A DNA stretch of 64,000 nucleotides, from positions 14,942,001 to 15,006,000 of the forward strand of contig JANTQA010000023.1 of NCBI GenBank assembly GCA_027625915.1, in the 5' to 3' direction. The translations under genes and the position numbers were made by a program. The DNA comes from Anaeramoeba flamelloides (Eukaryota; Metamonada; Anaeramoebidae). This document shows positions 38,819 through 51,081 of the stretch, piece by piece. Numbering within the stretch: the first letter of the stretch is position 1; each line of letters opens with the position of its first letter. The notes beneath the pieces were generated by a model. That model did not search any database, was not told where the DNA came from, and saw only the letters and a list, made by a program, of their open reading frames with translations.

Positions 38819-40727
38819 AAATCATTTTTATCTTATAACATCACCCTTTTTTAATATGATAAAGTCTTTAAAATTAGAAATATTAATCCATTTTTTGCAA
38901 TGTTAGTTTTTTTATTTTATTCTTTTATATCAAAATTTATTTTTTAATATTTATTAAATATTTATTATTAAAGAAAAATATTTTATTATTTTAACTCAAT
39001 TTTTTAAAATGAGAATTATTTACCTTTTAAATATTTTTTTTAGAATGAATGATAACTTTAAGGATTACGTTTACACCCGGGAGGGTGCTTAGTTATTGTG
39101 TTATTTTACATTCACTTCTCAAAAAGAATTTTCATTCTGAAGAAATTTGGATCAAAAAAAATACTAATTTTGAATTTAAAATCAAGACAAACAAATTTTC
39201 AAAGAGATCTTTGAAAAAAATTTTAAAAAAAAATATTGACTTTAAGTGGTTTTCAAATAAAAGGTTTAATTTATAAAACATTTCAAACTTGTAAAAATAA
39301 CGAAAAATAAATATTTAGAATATCTTGGGGAAATTATTTTGTGTTTATCAACTTGAAATGGAAATTATGAATTTATATAATCAAATTTTGGAAGGATCTT
39401 AGAAGGGTAAAATTGTGAAAATCGTTTAAATTGTTATAATTTCTGAATTTTTTCTGAAGGAAATTCTCAGTGGATGAATTTAATTGGGATTATGGAACTC
39501 TTTCAAGAGCGTTTTTAGAAAACAATTTGACTGTTTTCACCTGAAAACAAAGTCCTTAAGATGATTTATTTCTTTTTTTATAAATTTTCATTCTATTTAA
39601 ATCAGTTTGTTAAAAAAAGAAAACTAAAAAATTGAACTTATTTAATAATTCATTAATATTTTTTTTTGTACAAATTTTGAAAATTAAATTATTTTGGATT
39701 TTTTGGATTCTGATATTTAAATTAAAGACCAAGTAAAATTAATAAGAATAAGAAAATAACCTTAACATAAATAGAATTAAACTATCCTGGTTTTAATTTT
39801 AATATAGTGAAATTTCAAATCTTGTTACTTTTTCATTTGAGAAACTGTTATCATTTCAATAGTAGAGTTCAAATTGAATCCCAATAACATTTTTTTCCAA
39901 TATATTCTTTATTTGGAGTTCAGCATATAAATCAATTATATATATATATATATATATATAAAGATAGAAAAACTCAATTACATGTTACAAAACAACTCTG
40001 AAGAAAAAAAGATGTTAAAACTATAAGTTCAAATTTACATATCTTCAAAAAAAAAAACATGGAAATCAAATGTAAAAGCAAATAAAATTTTTTTGATCTC
40101 TTTTCTTATTATCTTATTCTTTTCTTGTTCAAAATCAAAATGAAATTATATTTCAAATTGAATTTTATTTTTCGAGAAAATTCAATAAACCCCAATCATA
40201 AATTAACTGGGAATCAGAAACCCTAAATTAAAAAAAGCTTCTAATTGAATAACTATTTGTCTTTAAAAAGATTTTTATAAGTCTAAAAAAGAAAAAAAAT
40301 AATATTTTTTAATCGGCCAATCTTTTTAGGGACTAGTCTTCTACGACAACTTAGAAAAATATTTAAATATAAAATTAGTGGTATCTAATACTTAAAAAAG
40401 TTGAATATCTAAGTGATGTAAAAAACTCTGATCAAGCAATAAACCTGGAAAAGTAATTTTTTCAGTCAATATTTTTTCCATTTTTTAAATAGAAAGTTAT
40501 TAAATCGATTTTCTTCTTATATAAAACAATAAAATTTTTTACCAAGTTTATGACTATTTTTCTCATTATTATCCAATAATAGTTTTTATTTTCCGAAATA
40601 ATTATAAAAGTCCTTTTTTGAGAAATATTTTTAGGTTAACAAAAAATAATGATAATATTCAAAAAAACTAGTATTGTATTAAAAAATAAAACTTTAACCA
40701 TTGATTTTTTCAAAAACTTAATCATTT

Positions 40728-40960
40728 TTACTCAGAAATTGTGTTTTTGTTATAATATGAATTTTTTTTTATTTCAACCAAATTTTCTTCAAGATATTTT
40801 TGATTTAACCAATTGCTTAATTCATCCTCGAATATTTTTAAATAATATTTTTTATAAAAAAATGATTTAAATTGTTTTAAGGGTTCTTGTGAATAAGACC
40901 AAATAATTTGAAAGAGAAAATTTTCCAAAGTGGAATTATTTGTTCTTTGTTTAATTTCAT
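40728..40960 (-). CDS. unidentified open frame, possible orphan exon
   Basis: The minus strand is open for about 75 codons and ends in TAA. The peptide has a protein-like mix (FQIIWSYSQEPLKQFKSF, FEDELSNWLNQKYLEEN) and no ATG in frame. A possible acceptor AAAG lies at its beginning. I do not recognise it. It may be a terminal exon of an unseen gene, a decayed fragment, or chance. Confidence 0.25.
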
Positions 40961-42740
40961 TTTTTTGAAAACTATTTTACGACTTTATTCAAACTTTTTT
41001 TTTAAAAAAAAATTGAACACACGGGATCACAATTCCCTTTATAAAACATTATTATGATTCTATCAAAATTTCATGTATTTTATCACCTTTACCCCGATTA
41101 TTTTTTTTAGTTAAAATTTGAATTAAAAAAACAAGAATGAAAAATTATAACAAGATAATTGTTTTGTAATCAAGCTTTTTAACATAAAACGAAAAAGAAA
41201 TTACACTATTTTTTAGGATTTAAATAAAATGATAATTAAAATAAGTAGTTACTTGTTTTTTTATTTGTTTTATATTGAAAATATGTGAAATATTTATTTC
41301 AAAAAATTGACTCAAATTATTCAATTTTGTAAGATGAAATGAACTCTTCCATTTCATATTACAAAAAATAAAACACACACAAAAAAATTAGGACCTAAAA
41401 ATGATTCCCTTTTCTTTTGAAAAAATATTATTTCCCAAATAACATTTAATTTATGTTTTTTTTTTCAAATAATCATTGATCCTTTAAGATAATTCACGTG
41501 CCATTTGAATAAAGAATTTTTAAAAAGTTCATATAAAAAATCGTGTTTTAATAAAAAAAAAAAAAAAAAACAATCAATCAATAGTAAGAGGTGGATCAAT
41601 ATAATTCCATTTTCTAAATATAATACACATTAAGAATATAAATACAAAATATTGTCTCAAAATAAACTTTGATTCAAGAAATTTTTTCATTGTGGGTTTA
41701 AAAATCTTTATCTTGAAAGTTGATCTTTCTTTTTTGAATTTTTTTTTTTAGAGGATTTATTAAAAATACTAACAATTACATAATGCATATTTTATTAAAA
41801 TATTCTTGGATTAATTTCAACAATCCACTCAAACACTTTTTCTTGATGAAAAGTATCTTATAATAAAAACAAAATTTGAAAAAAAAATATTTAAAAAAGT
41901 GAAAAATATTAATTCAACTCTGGTTTTCCTTTGATTCTTTTCACCTAAATATTTATGAGAAGCATTTTAATATTTAAGTTGTATTTTATACAAGGGCTCT
42001 TATAATAAAAATTGGCTTATTAATTTTCTGACAATTAATATTTACAAATTGGGGGAAATTATATTTACTTCCTTATGTATTAATGTTTATCACATGATTG
42101 TCTATTGAAAATCCATATTAACTCAAAAATCAAAAAGCGTATTTCGTTCAACTATAACCAAAATTTAGATTAATGCATCACAAGAGTAAATATAAAACTG
42201 GGATCAAAAAATTTTTTTATTGCTCAACAAATTCAAAATTTTATTAAATTTCGATTTTTGGTGTTTAGAAGTCTCTAGGACGTCTAGTTTTCGAGATATT
42301 ACCCAAAATCGATTTTTATATACAAATTTTTTAATAGTGATTTTTCAAAACTATTTTGGGTAATAATTCGAAAAATATAAGAGCCCCCAAAAAAATGAAA
42401 AATTGAGATTGTTTTTATATTTTTTACCTGTTTTCCATATGTTAAAATGAATTTTAAAGTTTTTTTTTTTTGAAAAAAAAAAAAAAAAAAATTTTTTTTT
42501 AATTGTAGGTTTTACTATATATAAATAATTTAAAAACTTCTACTCCTCACACAGAAAAAATACTTAGTTACCAGCATTTATCCAAATTTTGGTACCTAAA
42601 GAAGATTTGTATTTTTTAAAAAAAAAATTTTGAAAAGATTTAAAGGTAAATTCAGGTAGCAAACATATATACTTTAATTGATCAAATTAGATATATAAAA
42701 TTTTTTAAAAAAAAAAAAAAAAAACTATTAATTTAATTGA

Positions 42741-42817
42741 TCTTATCAGGAATCGAACTCCGGTTATCACTTTTCAAATTTTGAGATCTCGGTACTCTAT
42801 CGCTGAGCTAATGAGTA
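42741..42817 (-). pseudogene. tRNA-like sequence (degenerate tRNA or SINE head)
   Basis: Read on the minus strand it has a good A box (TAGCTCAGCGAT, 42810-42799) with a pairing D stem, and a B box (GTTCGATTCC, 42758-42749), at about tRNA spacing. The anticodon stem does not close and the acceptor and T stems have mismatches. It is therefore not a sound tRNA gene. It is either a decayed tRNA or the polymerase III promoter of a SINE. Confidence 0.45.
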
Positions 42818-44091
42818 ATTATTGGATATTTTAAAATTATAAAATTCTGAAGATAATAAAATTGAATTATTAATTGAGTAATTTTTCTAATATATATTTT
42901 TTTTTTAAAAAAAAATCTAAGTTTTTTACGATTAAAAAAAGTTTTTTTTTTTTTTCATTGTAAAAAAATTAATAAATTTAAAATTGAATTGAAAAAAACT
43001 TATAAATTTTTTTTTTTTTTTTGAAAAAATCATTTTAATAGGAAACTCTAGTAAATTTTTTTTGAATTTTTTAGCATTTTTTTTATATTTTTCTAATGAT
43101 TACGCTATTAAAAATTTGAAAAAATGAATATTTATATAAAATAAGATGAGGCCTAATAATTTTTTTCTCAAAATATTGGTAATGTGAATTTTTTTCTGAT
43201 AAATTCGGAAAAAAATGAAATTTTACTAGAGTTTTTCCTATTAAAAAAAATTTTTTTTTTTAAACATTGTTTTTCAGTTAAAATAAAAATAAAAATCATT
43301 TTTTTGAGATGTTTAAAAAAAAAATTTTTATTTTCAAAGTTACCAATTTTTAGTGCTTTAAAAAATATTTTGAAAAAAAATTTTTTATATACATTTTTTA
43401 AAATTTTCAATTTTGAAAAAAGTCAAAAACACCCATTTTAAATACTAAATATTTTCGAACCCACTAACCCTCATAATGTTTAAATTTAAAAAATTCACAA
43501 AAAAAATCAAAATAAAAAATTTTTGAAAAAAATTTTTTGTCTATTACAAATAGATTTTTATATTTCATTTTATCAACCAATATTCACAGTAACTTATGTA
43601 TTTTTATAAATAACTTGGATAAAAGTGAAAAAAAATAAAAAAAAAAATTTCAAAATTAAAAATTTTATAACTATTGTAGTTAAAAATATATTATAAATAT
43701 AATATTTGAGTAAATCAAAAATGGGAAAATCAAAAGAGTAGTAAAAAATTTTCAAAAAAAAATATTTTTTAAACCTTAATTTTATCAATTTTTTTCACCA
43801 AAATCATATTTTCGATCAAAAATTACCCTAGTAAGATGATCTTTAAAACACCAAAAAAAATTATTTTTGTGTAAAAGGTACCTTTTTTAAAAATGAAAAA
43901 TTCTAAATTTCAAAAAAAAAATTTTTTTTGACAAAAAAATCGAGAATTGAGAATAACTTCTAAACTAGAGGAGATAAAGAGCTCTAAACTTAAAAAATCA
44001 TCTTTTTAGATTATTTTGATTTTGGAACGATGAGTAATTCGCCCAGAGATCCAATATTTAAAAATTCGATTTTTTTCAATTTATACTTGTG

Positions 44092-44160
44092 ATGTAACTC
44101 TTTATTTATATCTAAAATTCTAAAAACTCTATTTTTTACAAAATTCAATATTTGTACTTA
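44092..44160. mobile_element. family D, single arm
   Basis: About 70 bp (containing CTAAAAACTCTATTTTTTAC) match the right arm of the 13.3-13.7 kb hairpin. The opposite arm was not found nearby. Confidence 0.5.
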
Positions 44161-44621
44161 TGCATATTACAGAATTTTAAAACTTTTTTTTTTTCTGAAA
44201 ATTTTGTGAAACATTTTTTTTTATAATTTAGCAAAAAAATTATTTTTGGATTTAACAAATTATTACTTTTTTTCATATATTTACAAATAATTTTTATATT
44301 GTTATCATTGAAAATTTTTGAATTGTTTTCAATTCTTTGGTAGGATTATAGTACATTATTTAATTCTTCTTTACAATTAAAAATAGTTTGTAAATTAAAA
44401 ATGAAAATCCTGTATACATTACGTAAAAACATTTTGGTTTTAATTGAAATGAAATTAAAAAAAATAATGATTTTAATAAGGCATTAATTTAAAATTCATT
44501 AAACAGCAATCTTGAAATAAATAAATAAGCATTTTTGGAAAGAGTCAATACCAAGAAATTAAATAAAATTCAAAACAACTAAAATAAAATTAAAAAAAAA
44601 ATTCAAAAAATTAGTTTATGT

Positions 44622-46004
44622 CTAAATCATGGTTGAAATATCATAATTTAAGGAATAGTAAATGGTTAAAGTAATAAAAGAAATAGCGTTTTGTACTAAT
44701 ACACATGATGTTGCTACCAGAAGTAGAACCTTTCCACTGTGGCAATTATCTAAGTGTCTGATTTTATATAGACATCCTGCTAACACTATTGTCGATAAAA
44801 ACCAGAGTATGACGAGAAAATTAAAACTAACTTTACAATCCGTTGGCAATTCCTCATGTACATACTGGAAAGCAATTCTATTCTCCAGATTATTATTATT
44901 ATTATTGTTTTCTCCTTTATTTCCATCAAGATCGTCATCAAGATTTTCAATATTTTCAATTGTTGCCCTATTTATATAACTGAAATCTTGGTAGTTTGTT
45001 GCGTTTTGCTCCATCCCTAAATCTTGATTTCCGACATTCTGTAATTCAAAATTATTTACATTGATCATTTTCAAATCGTCAAGTTTGATTTCGTTATTTT
45101 CAATATCTTTCTCATGATTCTGGAAAACCCTACCTTCGCCTTCTTCATCCTCCAAGCCATTTCTTAATTCGGTCGGCCCAGTTTCCGTCAAAAGGAAATT
45201 TATTTTTTGTTCAAGTTTTGTTAATTCGTTTACAATTTCGTTTTCTTGTTCATTTATTTCCAGACTGTTTTCCCTTTTCATTGTCACACCATTTTCTATT
45301 TGGATTTTTGAAAAACTTTTCTCGTTATTGTCATACAGCGAACTGCCTGAAGAATATGGTTTTAAATGTTCAACACCTAAAATTCTGTTCCTTTTCGTTC
45401 TTTTCTTTTTTCTTTTTCTTTTTTTTGTTCTTTTGCCATCCTTTTTAGATGGAAAACTTTTTTCGTTTTCTACTTCGATCTCTTTTTCATTTTCCTTTTC
45501 GTTTTCTTCTTCTGTTTCATTTTCTGTTTCATTTTCTGTTTCATTTTCATTTTCCTTTTCGTTTTCTTCTTTGTCAAGAAAATTGTTCATTGATTTGATT
45601 TGTCTTTTTCTTTTCTTTTTCCGTTTCTTTTTCTTTTTCCTTTTCTTTTTCCTTTGTCTATGATTTTTTTCGTTGACGTTCAGGTTTTCTTCGGATATAC
45701 TCTGATTTTCTTGACTCGTTTTATGGTTTTCTTCTGTAACCTCATTTTGTTTTTGTTTGTTTTTCCTTTTAATGATCGAGAAAATACCCACAACAATAAA
45801 AAACCACCAAACAATAAAACAAGCAGCTAAACCAAGAATGTAACTCGACAATTCTTCACAATTGGAATTTTTTTTTATTGCAAAGTTCCAGAGAAAAACC
45901 ACAAAGATATAAACAATGCTTGAAAATAACCCAAAAATGCGTATTTGGAGATTTTTTTTTTGAAGGAAACTGAAAAGCTTTTCAACAAATTTTAATTTCC
46001 ACAT
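44622..46004 (-). CDS. four-TM protein with two similar membrane halves and a Lys/Glu linker
   Basis: The frame from ATG at 46004 gives 460 residues and ends in TAG. Two hydrophobic helices lie near residues 23-43 and 53-79, and two more near 398-419 and 428-457. The pairs resemble each other: a helix, a short polar loop with Asn-Cys (KKNSNCEEL; RHLDNCHSG), then a helix opening with Gly/Ala/Cys residues (ILGLAACF; LLVATSCV). Between them are about 310 hydrophilic residues with Lys/Arg blocks and Glu-Asn repeats. The even number of helices puts the linker on the same side as both termini, probably cytosolic. No family is recognised. The Cys in each loop could form a luminal disulphide (inference). 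The start codon has a typical A/G context, and no signs of an intron were seen. Confidence 0.65.
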   Translation of the reverse strand: MWKLKFVEKLFSFLQKKNLQIRIFGLFSSIVYIFVVFLWNFAIKKNSNCEELSSYILGLAACFIVWWFFIVVGIFSIIKRKNKQKQNEVTEENHKTSQENQSISEENLNVNEKNHRQRKKKRKKKKKRKKKRKRQIKSMNNFLDKEENEKENENETENETENETEEENEKENEKEIEVENEKSFPSKKDGKRTKKRKRKKKRTKRNRILGVEHLKPYSSGSSLYDNNEKSFSKIQIENGVTMKRENSLEINEQENEIVNELTKLEQKINFLLTETGPTELRNGLEDEEGEGRVFQNHEKDIENNEIKLDDLKMINVNNFELQNVGNQDLGMEQNATNYQDFSYINRATIENIENLDDDLDGNKGENNNNNNNLENRIAFQYVHEELPTDCKVSFNFLVILWFLSTIVLAGCLYKIRHLDNCHSGKVLLLVATSCVLVQNAISFITLTIYYSLNYDISTMI

Positions 46005-46811
46005 TCCAAGAAGAGTCCTTGAAATTTTTTAACACAAAAGCGTGGATTTGTGATGGGGTTTACTTGTCAGGGTAAAACACAATTTCTTTAAAAGTAAAAA
46101 AATGATCTTTTTTGACAAATTTTTCACACAATCTGAGTTTTTGATTCTTGGAAAACAAATTTTTTATTTGGAATTTGATCAAAGTGTTAGTACTAACTTT
46201 CGAGAAAAGTTCCCTCAAAGATCTGATTTTAAAATGTAAATTTGTAATTCCCAGAGAACTTCATCCTATTTTTCGCATCCTAAAAAATGATTTTTTTGGT
46301 TGAAATTTTAATGAGAATTTATTGTATTTCTTGTTTGTCATTTTATGAATGCCCAATTATCTTAAATTTGGCTAAAACATTTTTCTTTTTTTTCTCATTT
46401 GTGAAGATCAAAGGTTTCTCATAATCAGTTGAATGGGAAAAATTCCTTATTGTGTTCAAAAAAAGTAAGAAAGGGAAAAACTATCAGTAATTTGTTTTTA
46501 AAAATCTTGAAAAGCAGTATCTTTGAGACTTATATTTTAGGACCACTTAATTTTAATTTCATCACAATGGTATTGTTGTTGACTTAAAAGAATACTTTGT
46601 CAATAGATCTTGTTCAAATCTAAATATTTGTACTTTTTTTGAAAATTTTTCGTTTTGGGAAAAATATTTTCATATTTCAAATTCGAAATTTATCTTGAAA
46701 AGGTTTCAAAAATCAAAATACTCTTTGTTTACTCTCTTTTCTCTTTCATTTAGGAATATAAAAGTGTTACCTTCAACTCTAATATTACCCATAACTTTAT
46801 ATAATAATATT

Positions 46812-47357
46812 TACAACTTTTTTCTTCACATTCATTTTTTTGAAAATGTTTTTATTTCGTTTTAAAGAAGAATTTCATTGGCCTAAGTGAAAGAAAATTT
46901 GTTAATTATTTGAAAATATCTCCCCTGAAAAATAATGTTCAGAAAGTTGGTTTAGAGGATGTAAAAAAAAGGGAAAGAGAAAAAAAAAAGTTAAAAACTT
47001 TTTTTTGAGTTTTTCAGTATATTGGAATTTCTTCCAGATTGAAATTATAATTGAATTGTGATACATAAAATTGGTTTGAGTATTGTCTTATTTGATTTGA
47101 AATTTTCTCGAAAATTTTTTTCATCCACAAATAATTTATTTATTATTCTAATAAATTCCAAAACAAAGTTTTTAACTTTTTTTGTTCAATTTCCCTTTTT
47201 TTTACATCCTCTAAACCAACTTTCTGAACATTATTTCTCAGGGGAGCTATTTTCAACTAATTTATAGGTTTTTTTTACATTTAGACCAATGAAATTCTTC
47301 TTTCAAAACTCATATAAAAATTTTCAAAAAAAGGAGTGTAAAGAAAAAAGTTAAAAA
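46812..47357. mobile_element. large inverted-repeat element, family B
   Basis: Arms at about 46812-47002 and 47166-47357 are reverse complements over ~190 bp, sharing for example AATAATGTTCAGAAAGTTGG and TTAGAGGATGTAAAAAAAA. The spacer is ~160 bp. No transposase is encoded. A diverged single arm lies at 55050-55170 in the PDI intron. Transcribed, it would form a very long hairpin. Confidence 0.8.
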
Positions 47358-47604
47358 CATTTTTGTGAAATTATTGGTATTTAAAATCCCAAAAATTGTT
47401 AGATTTTAGTTTTTCATAAGGGGTATCTTTGAGAGTAATTTATATTATAACCAAGTATGAGTAAATTAACTCAGTTATCTTCAAGATTCTCTTATTGGTT
47501 CTATTAAATTATCAAAGGGATATAAACAAAAATACCTAATATATAATTTCTATTGAATACTATAGTAGAAGGTTTGATGATATATAAGCTTTAGCTACGA
47601 TAAA

Positions 47605-47830
47605 GTTACAAAAATCGTGATTATTTTTAAAAAACCACAATATTATAGAAAATCCCAATATACAATATTATCGCGATAATATGACAAATTGTGATATTAT
47701 AGAAAATTGCGATATTCAATAATTTGATTGACAATATGACAAATCGTGATATCCTATAAAATCTCGATAATTATTTAACAATCGTGATAAATGCCAAAAT
47801 ATCACAATTAAAAATGTAATCACAATAAAA
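47605..47830. repeat. degenerate ~55-bp tandem repeat with ATCGTGAT/ATCACAAT words
   Basis: Copies beginning near 47675 (GATAATATGACAAATTGTGA) and 47730 (GACAATATGACAAATCGTGA) are 55 bp apart. Weaker copies lie on each side, and the palindrome TATCGCGATA is present near 47670. The same words recur near 48940-48990. Confidence 0.6.
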
Positions 47831-48378
47831 TAGTTGATGGGTTTTTGGGCTAATTCGGTAATATTTTTACAAAGGAATTTTTATTGATCAAATAACAGAT
47901 TGTTTGAAAAATGTTATTCTTTTAAAAAACAACAAAATAGATACTAGGCTCAATCAAGGATCAGATCAAAGAGTTTTATTGTATTTTTTTTTTAAATTGG
48001 CTGATAAAACTATTGATCATTTTCGTTCAACAACAATAAGAACTCAAGATAAATAAATATTTTATCAGTGAATCGTGGTGTTGTAAATAACCTTGAATAA
48101 TGAGAACTTCAAAAACAACCAATCCTTTCACCTGTTCTTTTAAGAATGTGTTCCCGAGTTAAAAAAATTTCAATATTCTATGAAAGCTGAAAGGGGGTAG
48201 ATTAACTTTTTAAAAACTTTGACAACAACCTAGCCAGATGATCACCAATTATTAAGATTTTTTTTACATTTTTTTTTCTTATTCTTCTTTTAATATCTTT
48301 GCATTTCAAAAGAAAAAACAACTAAAGATTAGAGATTTTTATTTAACCAATCATCACTAAGAAGGGGGATTAATCTTA

Positions 48379-48575
48379 TAGTCCATTCCACTTTTAAAGC
48401 ACAAACTTTCAACAAAATTTAATGAAAAAAAAATTATCGAATTAAGGGAAATTTTTTGGAATTATTTATTATACCATTTTTTTTTACTATGACATGGATT
48501 TTGTGATTTAATTTGAAATTTTTTATGTGAATTAAATTTTGTTGAAAATCTGTGTTTTGAAAGTGGGACTAACTA
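48379..48575. mobile_element. mariner-like MITE, copy A5 (diverged)
   Basis: It opens TAGTCCATTCCACTTTTAAA and ends GAAAGTGGGACTAACTA, flanked by TA, and is 197 bp long. The arms still pair but with many differences from A2, so this is one of the older copies. Confidence 0.8.
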
Positions 48576-49397
48576 TAATTCATTTAATTTATTTGTGTTG
48601 CGAAGATAATAATCCCATTTTAAAAAAACACATCTATTTTATATACAATTATAATGTTAAAATGGATTATTTTTAGTTTGATCATAAAATTCGTTTGGGA
48701 TATTATATTTTGTAAAAAAAAAAAAAAGGCAAAGAAATTCAATTTTTTTTTTCCACTACAAAGATTATCATTCCTTTTATAAAGCAATATACCCTTCAAA
48801 ACTTCCAAACGCTTGGAGACAATTCAAAACCCTTTGAAACATTTTTTAGCTTTTGTTAAAGGGAATAAGTATTGTCAAAATCAAAAGATTTTTTTTAAGT
48901 TGATTCCAAAAAAATAATTTTCCACATTTTTTCGAGATAATATGGAATATTGCGATTTTATTATTTTTTACAATAAAGTAAAACTAATCACGATTTTTTA
49001 AATATTATTGTAAATCAATATATGGTATGATGATACTATATGTTATTATCAAAACCTATAATATTAGTTAATTTCGAATGAGTTTAAAATACTTTTTAAA
49101 CTGATCCTTGAAGTCACATATGGCAATCCTACTAACAAAGCATTGGTGTATAGTCTTTAAATAATAACTAATACGATTATTAATTGTAAATATTAAGAAA
49201 ATTGTTGTGAACATTAAGTAAAATGCAGACCAAATTCTTTTTAAAACTAAACACATTTTTTATGAATACATTAATAAATCTACATAAATTGCCTTAAATT
49301 GAAGTCTATATCGAATAATTGCTTGATTTTTTGATAAATTAAGTATATATACCTATTTTGAGAAAAAAAAAAACAGTTTTTTTTTTCTTTTATAATT

Positions 49398-49487
49398 GAA
49401 GAAGTGTAAATTCTACTGTAACTGCCCTTATATTTAAATCCACTTTTAGAAATTAAAGCGTAAAATCATATATTTCACGGTTATTAA
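49398..49487. mobile_element. family C, single arm
   Basis: GAAGAAGTGTAAATTCTACT and the next ~70 bp, including TAAAATCATATATTTCACGG, match the reverse complement of the 36.4-36.6 kb element. The partner arm is missing. Confidence 0.55.
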
Positions 49488-50799
49488 TTAATACAAATAA
49501 TTCCAAACTTTCTTGATTTAAAATTAATTCATCAAGATTTATTTCCTATAATTTTTTTTATAAATATTAATCTATCTTTTTCAAAGGGAGGACATATCTA
49601 TAAAAAATCATTACTATTTTCAATAATTGTCTATTATACCTATTCTAAACCTACAGGACAAAATTTATTTGAATTTTTATTATTACATAATAATACTTAT
49701 TTAATCAATTAATAAATGGCCAGAATTTTAAAATTATGGAGCTTGAGGGATAACTTAAATATTTTTGATTAAGAAATAGTTTTGATATTGTATTATTTTG
49801 AAATATTTCTGTGGAGTGTCTAGGTTTTTTTTTAAATTCAAGAAATAAACTGAAAATTTCTTAAATTTTCTTTTTATTTCTCAAATTAAAAAAAACCTAA
49901 CAACTTTTCCAACTTGTAGAATTCAATAATTCATTATATGTATATCTATAAATTTCTTTTTGTAATTAAATTTAATTATATTGAATTCCTTTAGTTTTAA
50001 TATTTATTCTTTGATTAAATTTCATTAATTTTTTTAAATAAGAGAGAGATAAATTTTCTAATAAAATTTTGAATTTGAAATTTTTAGTTTATTTACCAAT
50101 ATTACGATATTTTCCATTGAAATCCTGTTTTGTAAATAAGGGTTGATGTCTTTCTATTTATTTTGCATATTCCGATAACCGATGATTTAATCCATAAATT
50201 TAAATAATTTTTTCATTTTTATTACATAATTAATAAGTTACAAAATATTTTTTAAAGTGCTTAATATGAAAATTTTAAATAATCTAATTTTTAAAATATT
50301 ATTAAGAGAATTGGCATTGGATAATTTTTTGATACTATTATAAATTTTGTTCAATGATTTTTAAATTATATCCTATTGATGAAATTTATTCTAAAAGGGT
50401 ACCCAAATATTTAATTCTTTTGAAATCTTTACCCATACAGTCTTTCCAAAGCTACCCTGGAATTATTTCAATATGAAATTTTGATGTTGCTATGGATTTT
50501 TAACTCTAAGAATATAAGAATAATAAAGTTCACATTGAAAAAAAAAATTCCTGAATGAGTTGAGATCAAATATTGAAGAATTCTTCCTGATATTCAAAGA
50601 ATAACTTTTCAAAACCCAAAATAACTCAACACATCAAAAATTCATTAAGTAACTACATAAAATTTCCTTTAAAAAAAAATGAATTTATTTTTCGATCACA
50701 TTAGAAGATTATTTTTCATATCAACTCATTTATTAAAAAATATTTTCAATATTATACAACTTATACTTATATTCTTAGAGGTAAAAAGCAATATCAACT

Positions 50800-51081
50800 T
50801 CAAAATTTGATATTGAAAAAAATCCACTGTAGCCTTTGAACAGCTGTAACAGTTTTATCTTCATTGGGTTTTAGTCCAAATTGAAGAATAAAATCATATA
50901 TTGCATTTAATTTTTCATTTACTTGAATTTTATTTATTTTGATAATTATGATTAAACCATCGTCAAACATTTGACAATGATTTGTTAATAGTCTAATTTT
51001 TAATAAAAGAAAATGTGAAATGAGATCAAAAAGAATATAAAAATAGTTTTTTGTATTGGGGTCTGCAATGAATTTCGACAT
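50800..51081 (-). mobile_element. reverse-transcriptase fossil, DIRS-type retroelement fragment
   Basis: The minus strand encodes a short stretch that recalls the catalytic palm of DIRS/tyrosine-recombinase retroelement polymerases. It has an FDDG motif followed by a hydrophobic strand, then FGLKPNEDK and VQRLQW, where the family has a Gly-Leu-Asn-Lys block and an xQRLxWLGF block. It is a small broken piece of an element; no ends or other parts were found next to it. Confidence 0.5.

Larger units (their letters stand above)
38819..44621. other. intergenic region with few features
   Basis: About 5.8 kb between the convergent SF3A3 and four-TM genes. It contains a TA microsatellite (39936-39961), an unidentified frame at 40728-40960, a tRNA-like sequence at 42741-42817 and one arm of family D at 44092-44160. 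A small GC island at 39058-39090 (ACACCCGGGAGGGTGC) follows a T-rich tract ending in TAG and opens with ATGAATGATAAC. It could be a tiny exon, but no gene can be built on it. The part 42200-44200 is unusually rich in pure A and T blocks. Confidence 0.5.

Noticed and set aside
45328-45663. Phe/Ser-rich frame on the plus strand
   Set aside because: It is the antisense shadow of the Lys/Glu linker of the four-TM protein.
47605-47830. CRISPR-like array
   Set aside because: The repeats are degenerate, adjacent and without unique spacers; the host is eukaryotic.
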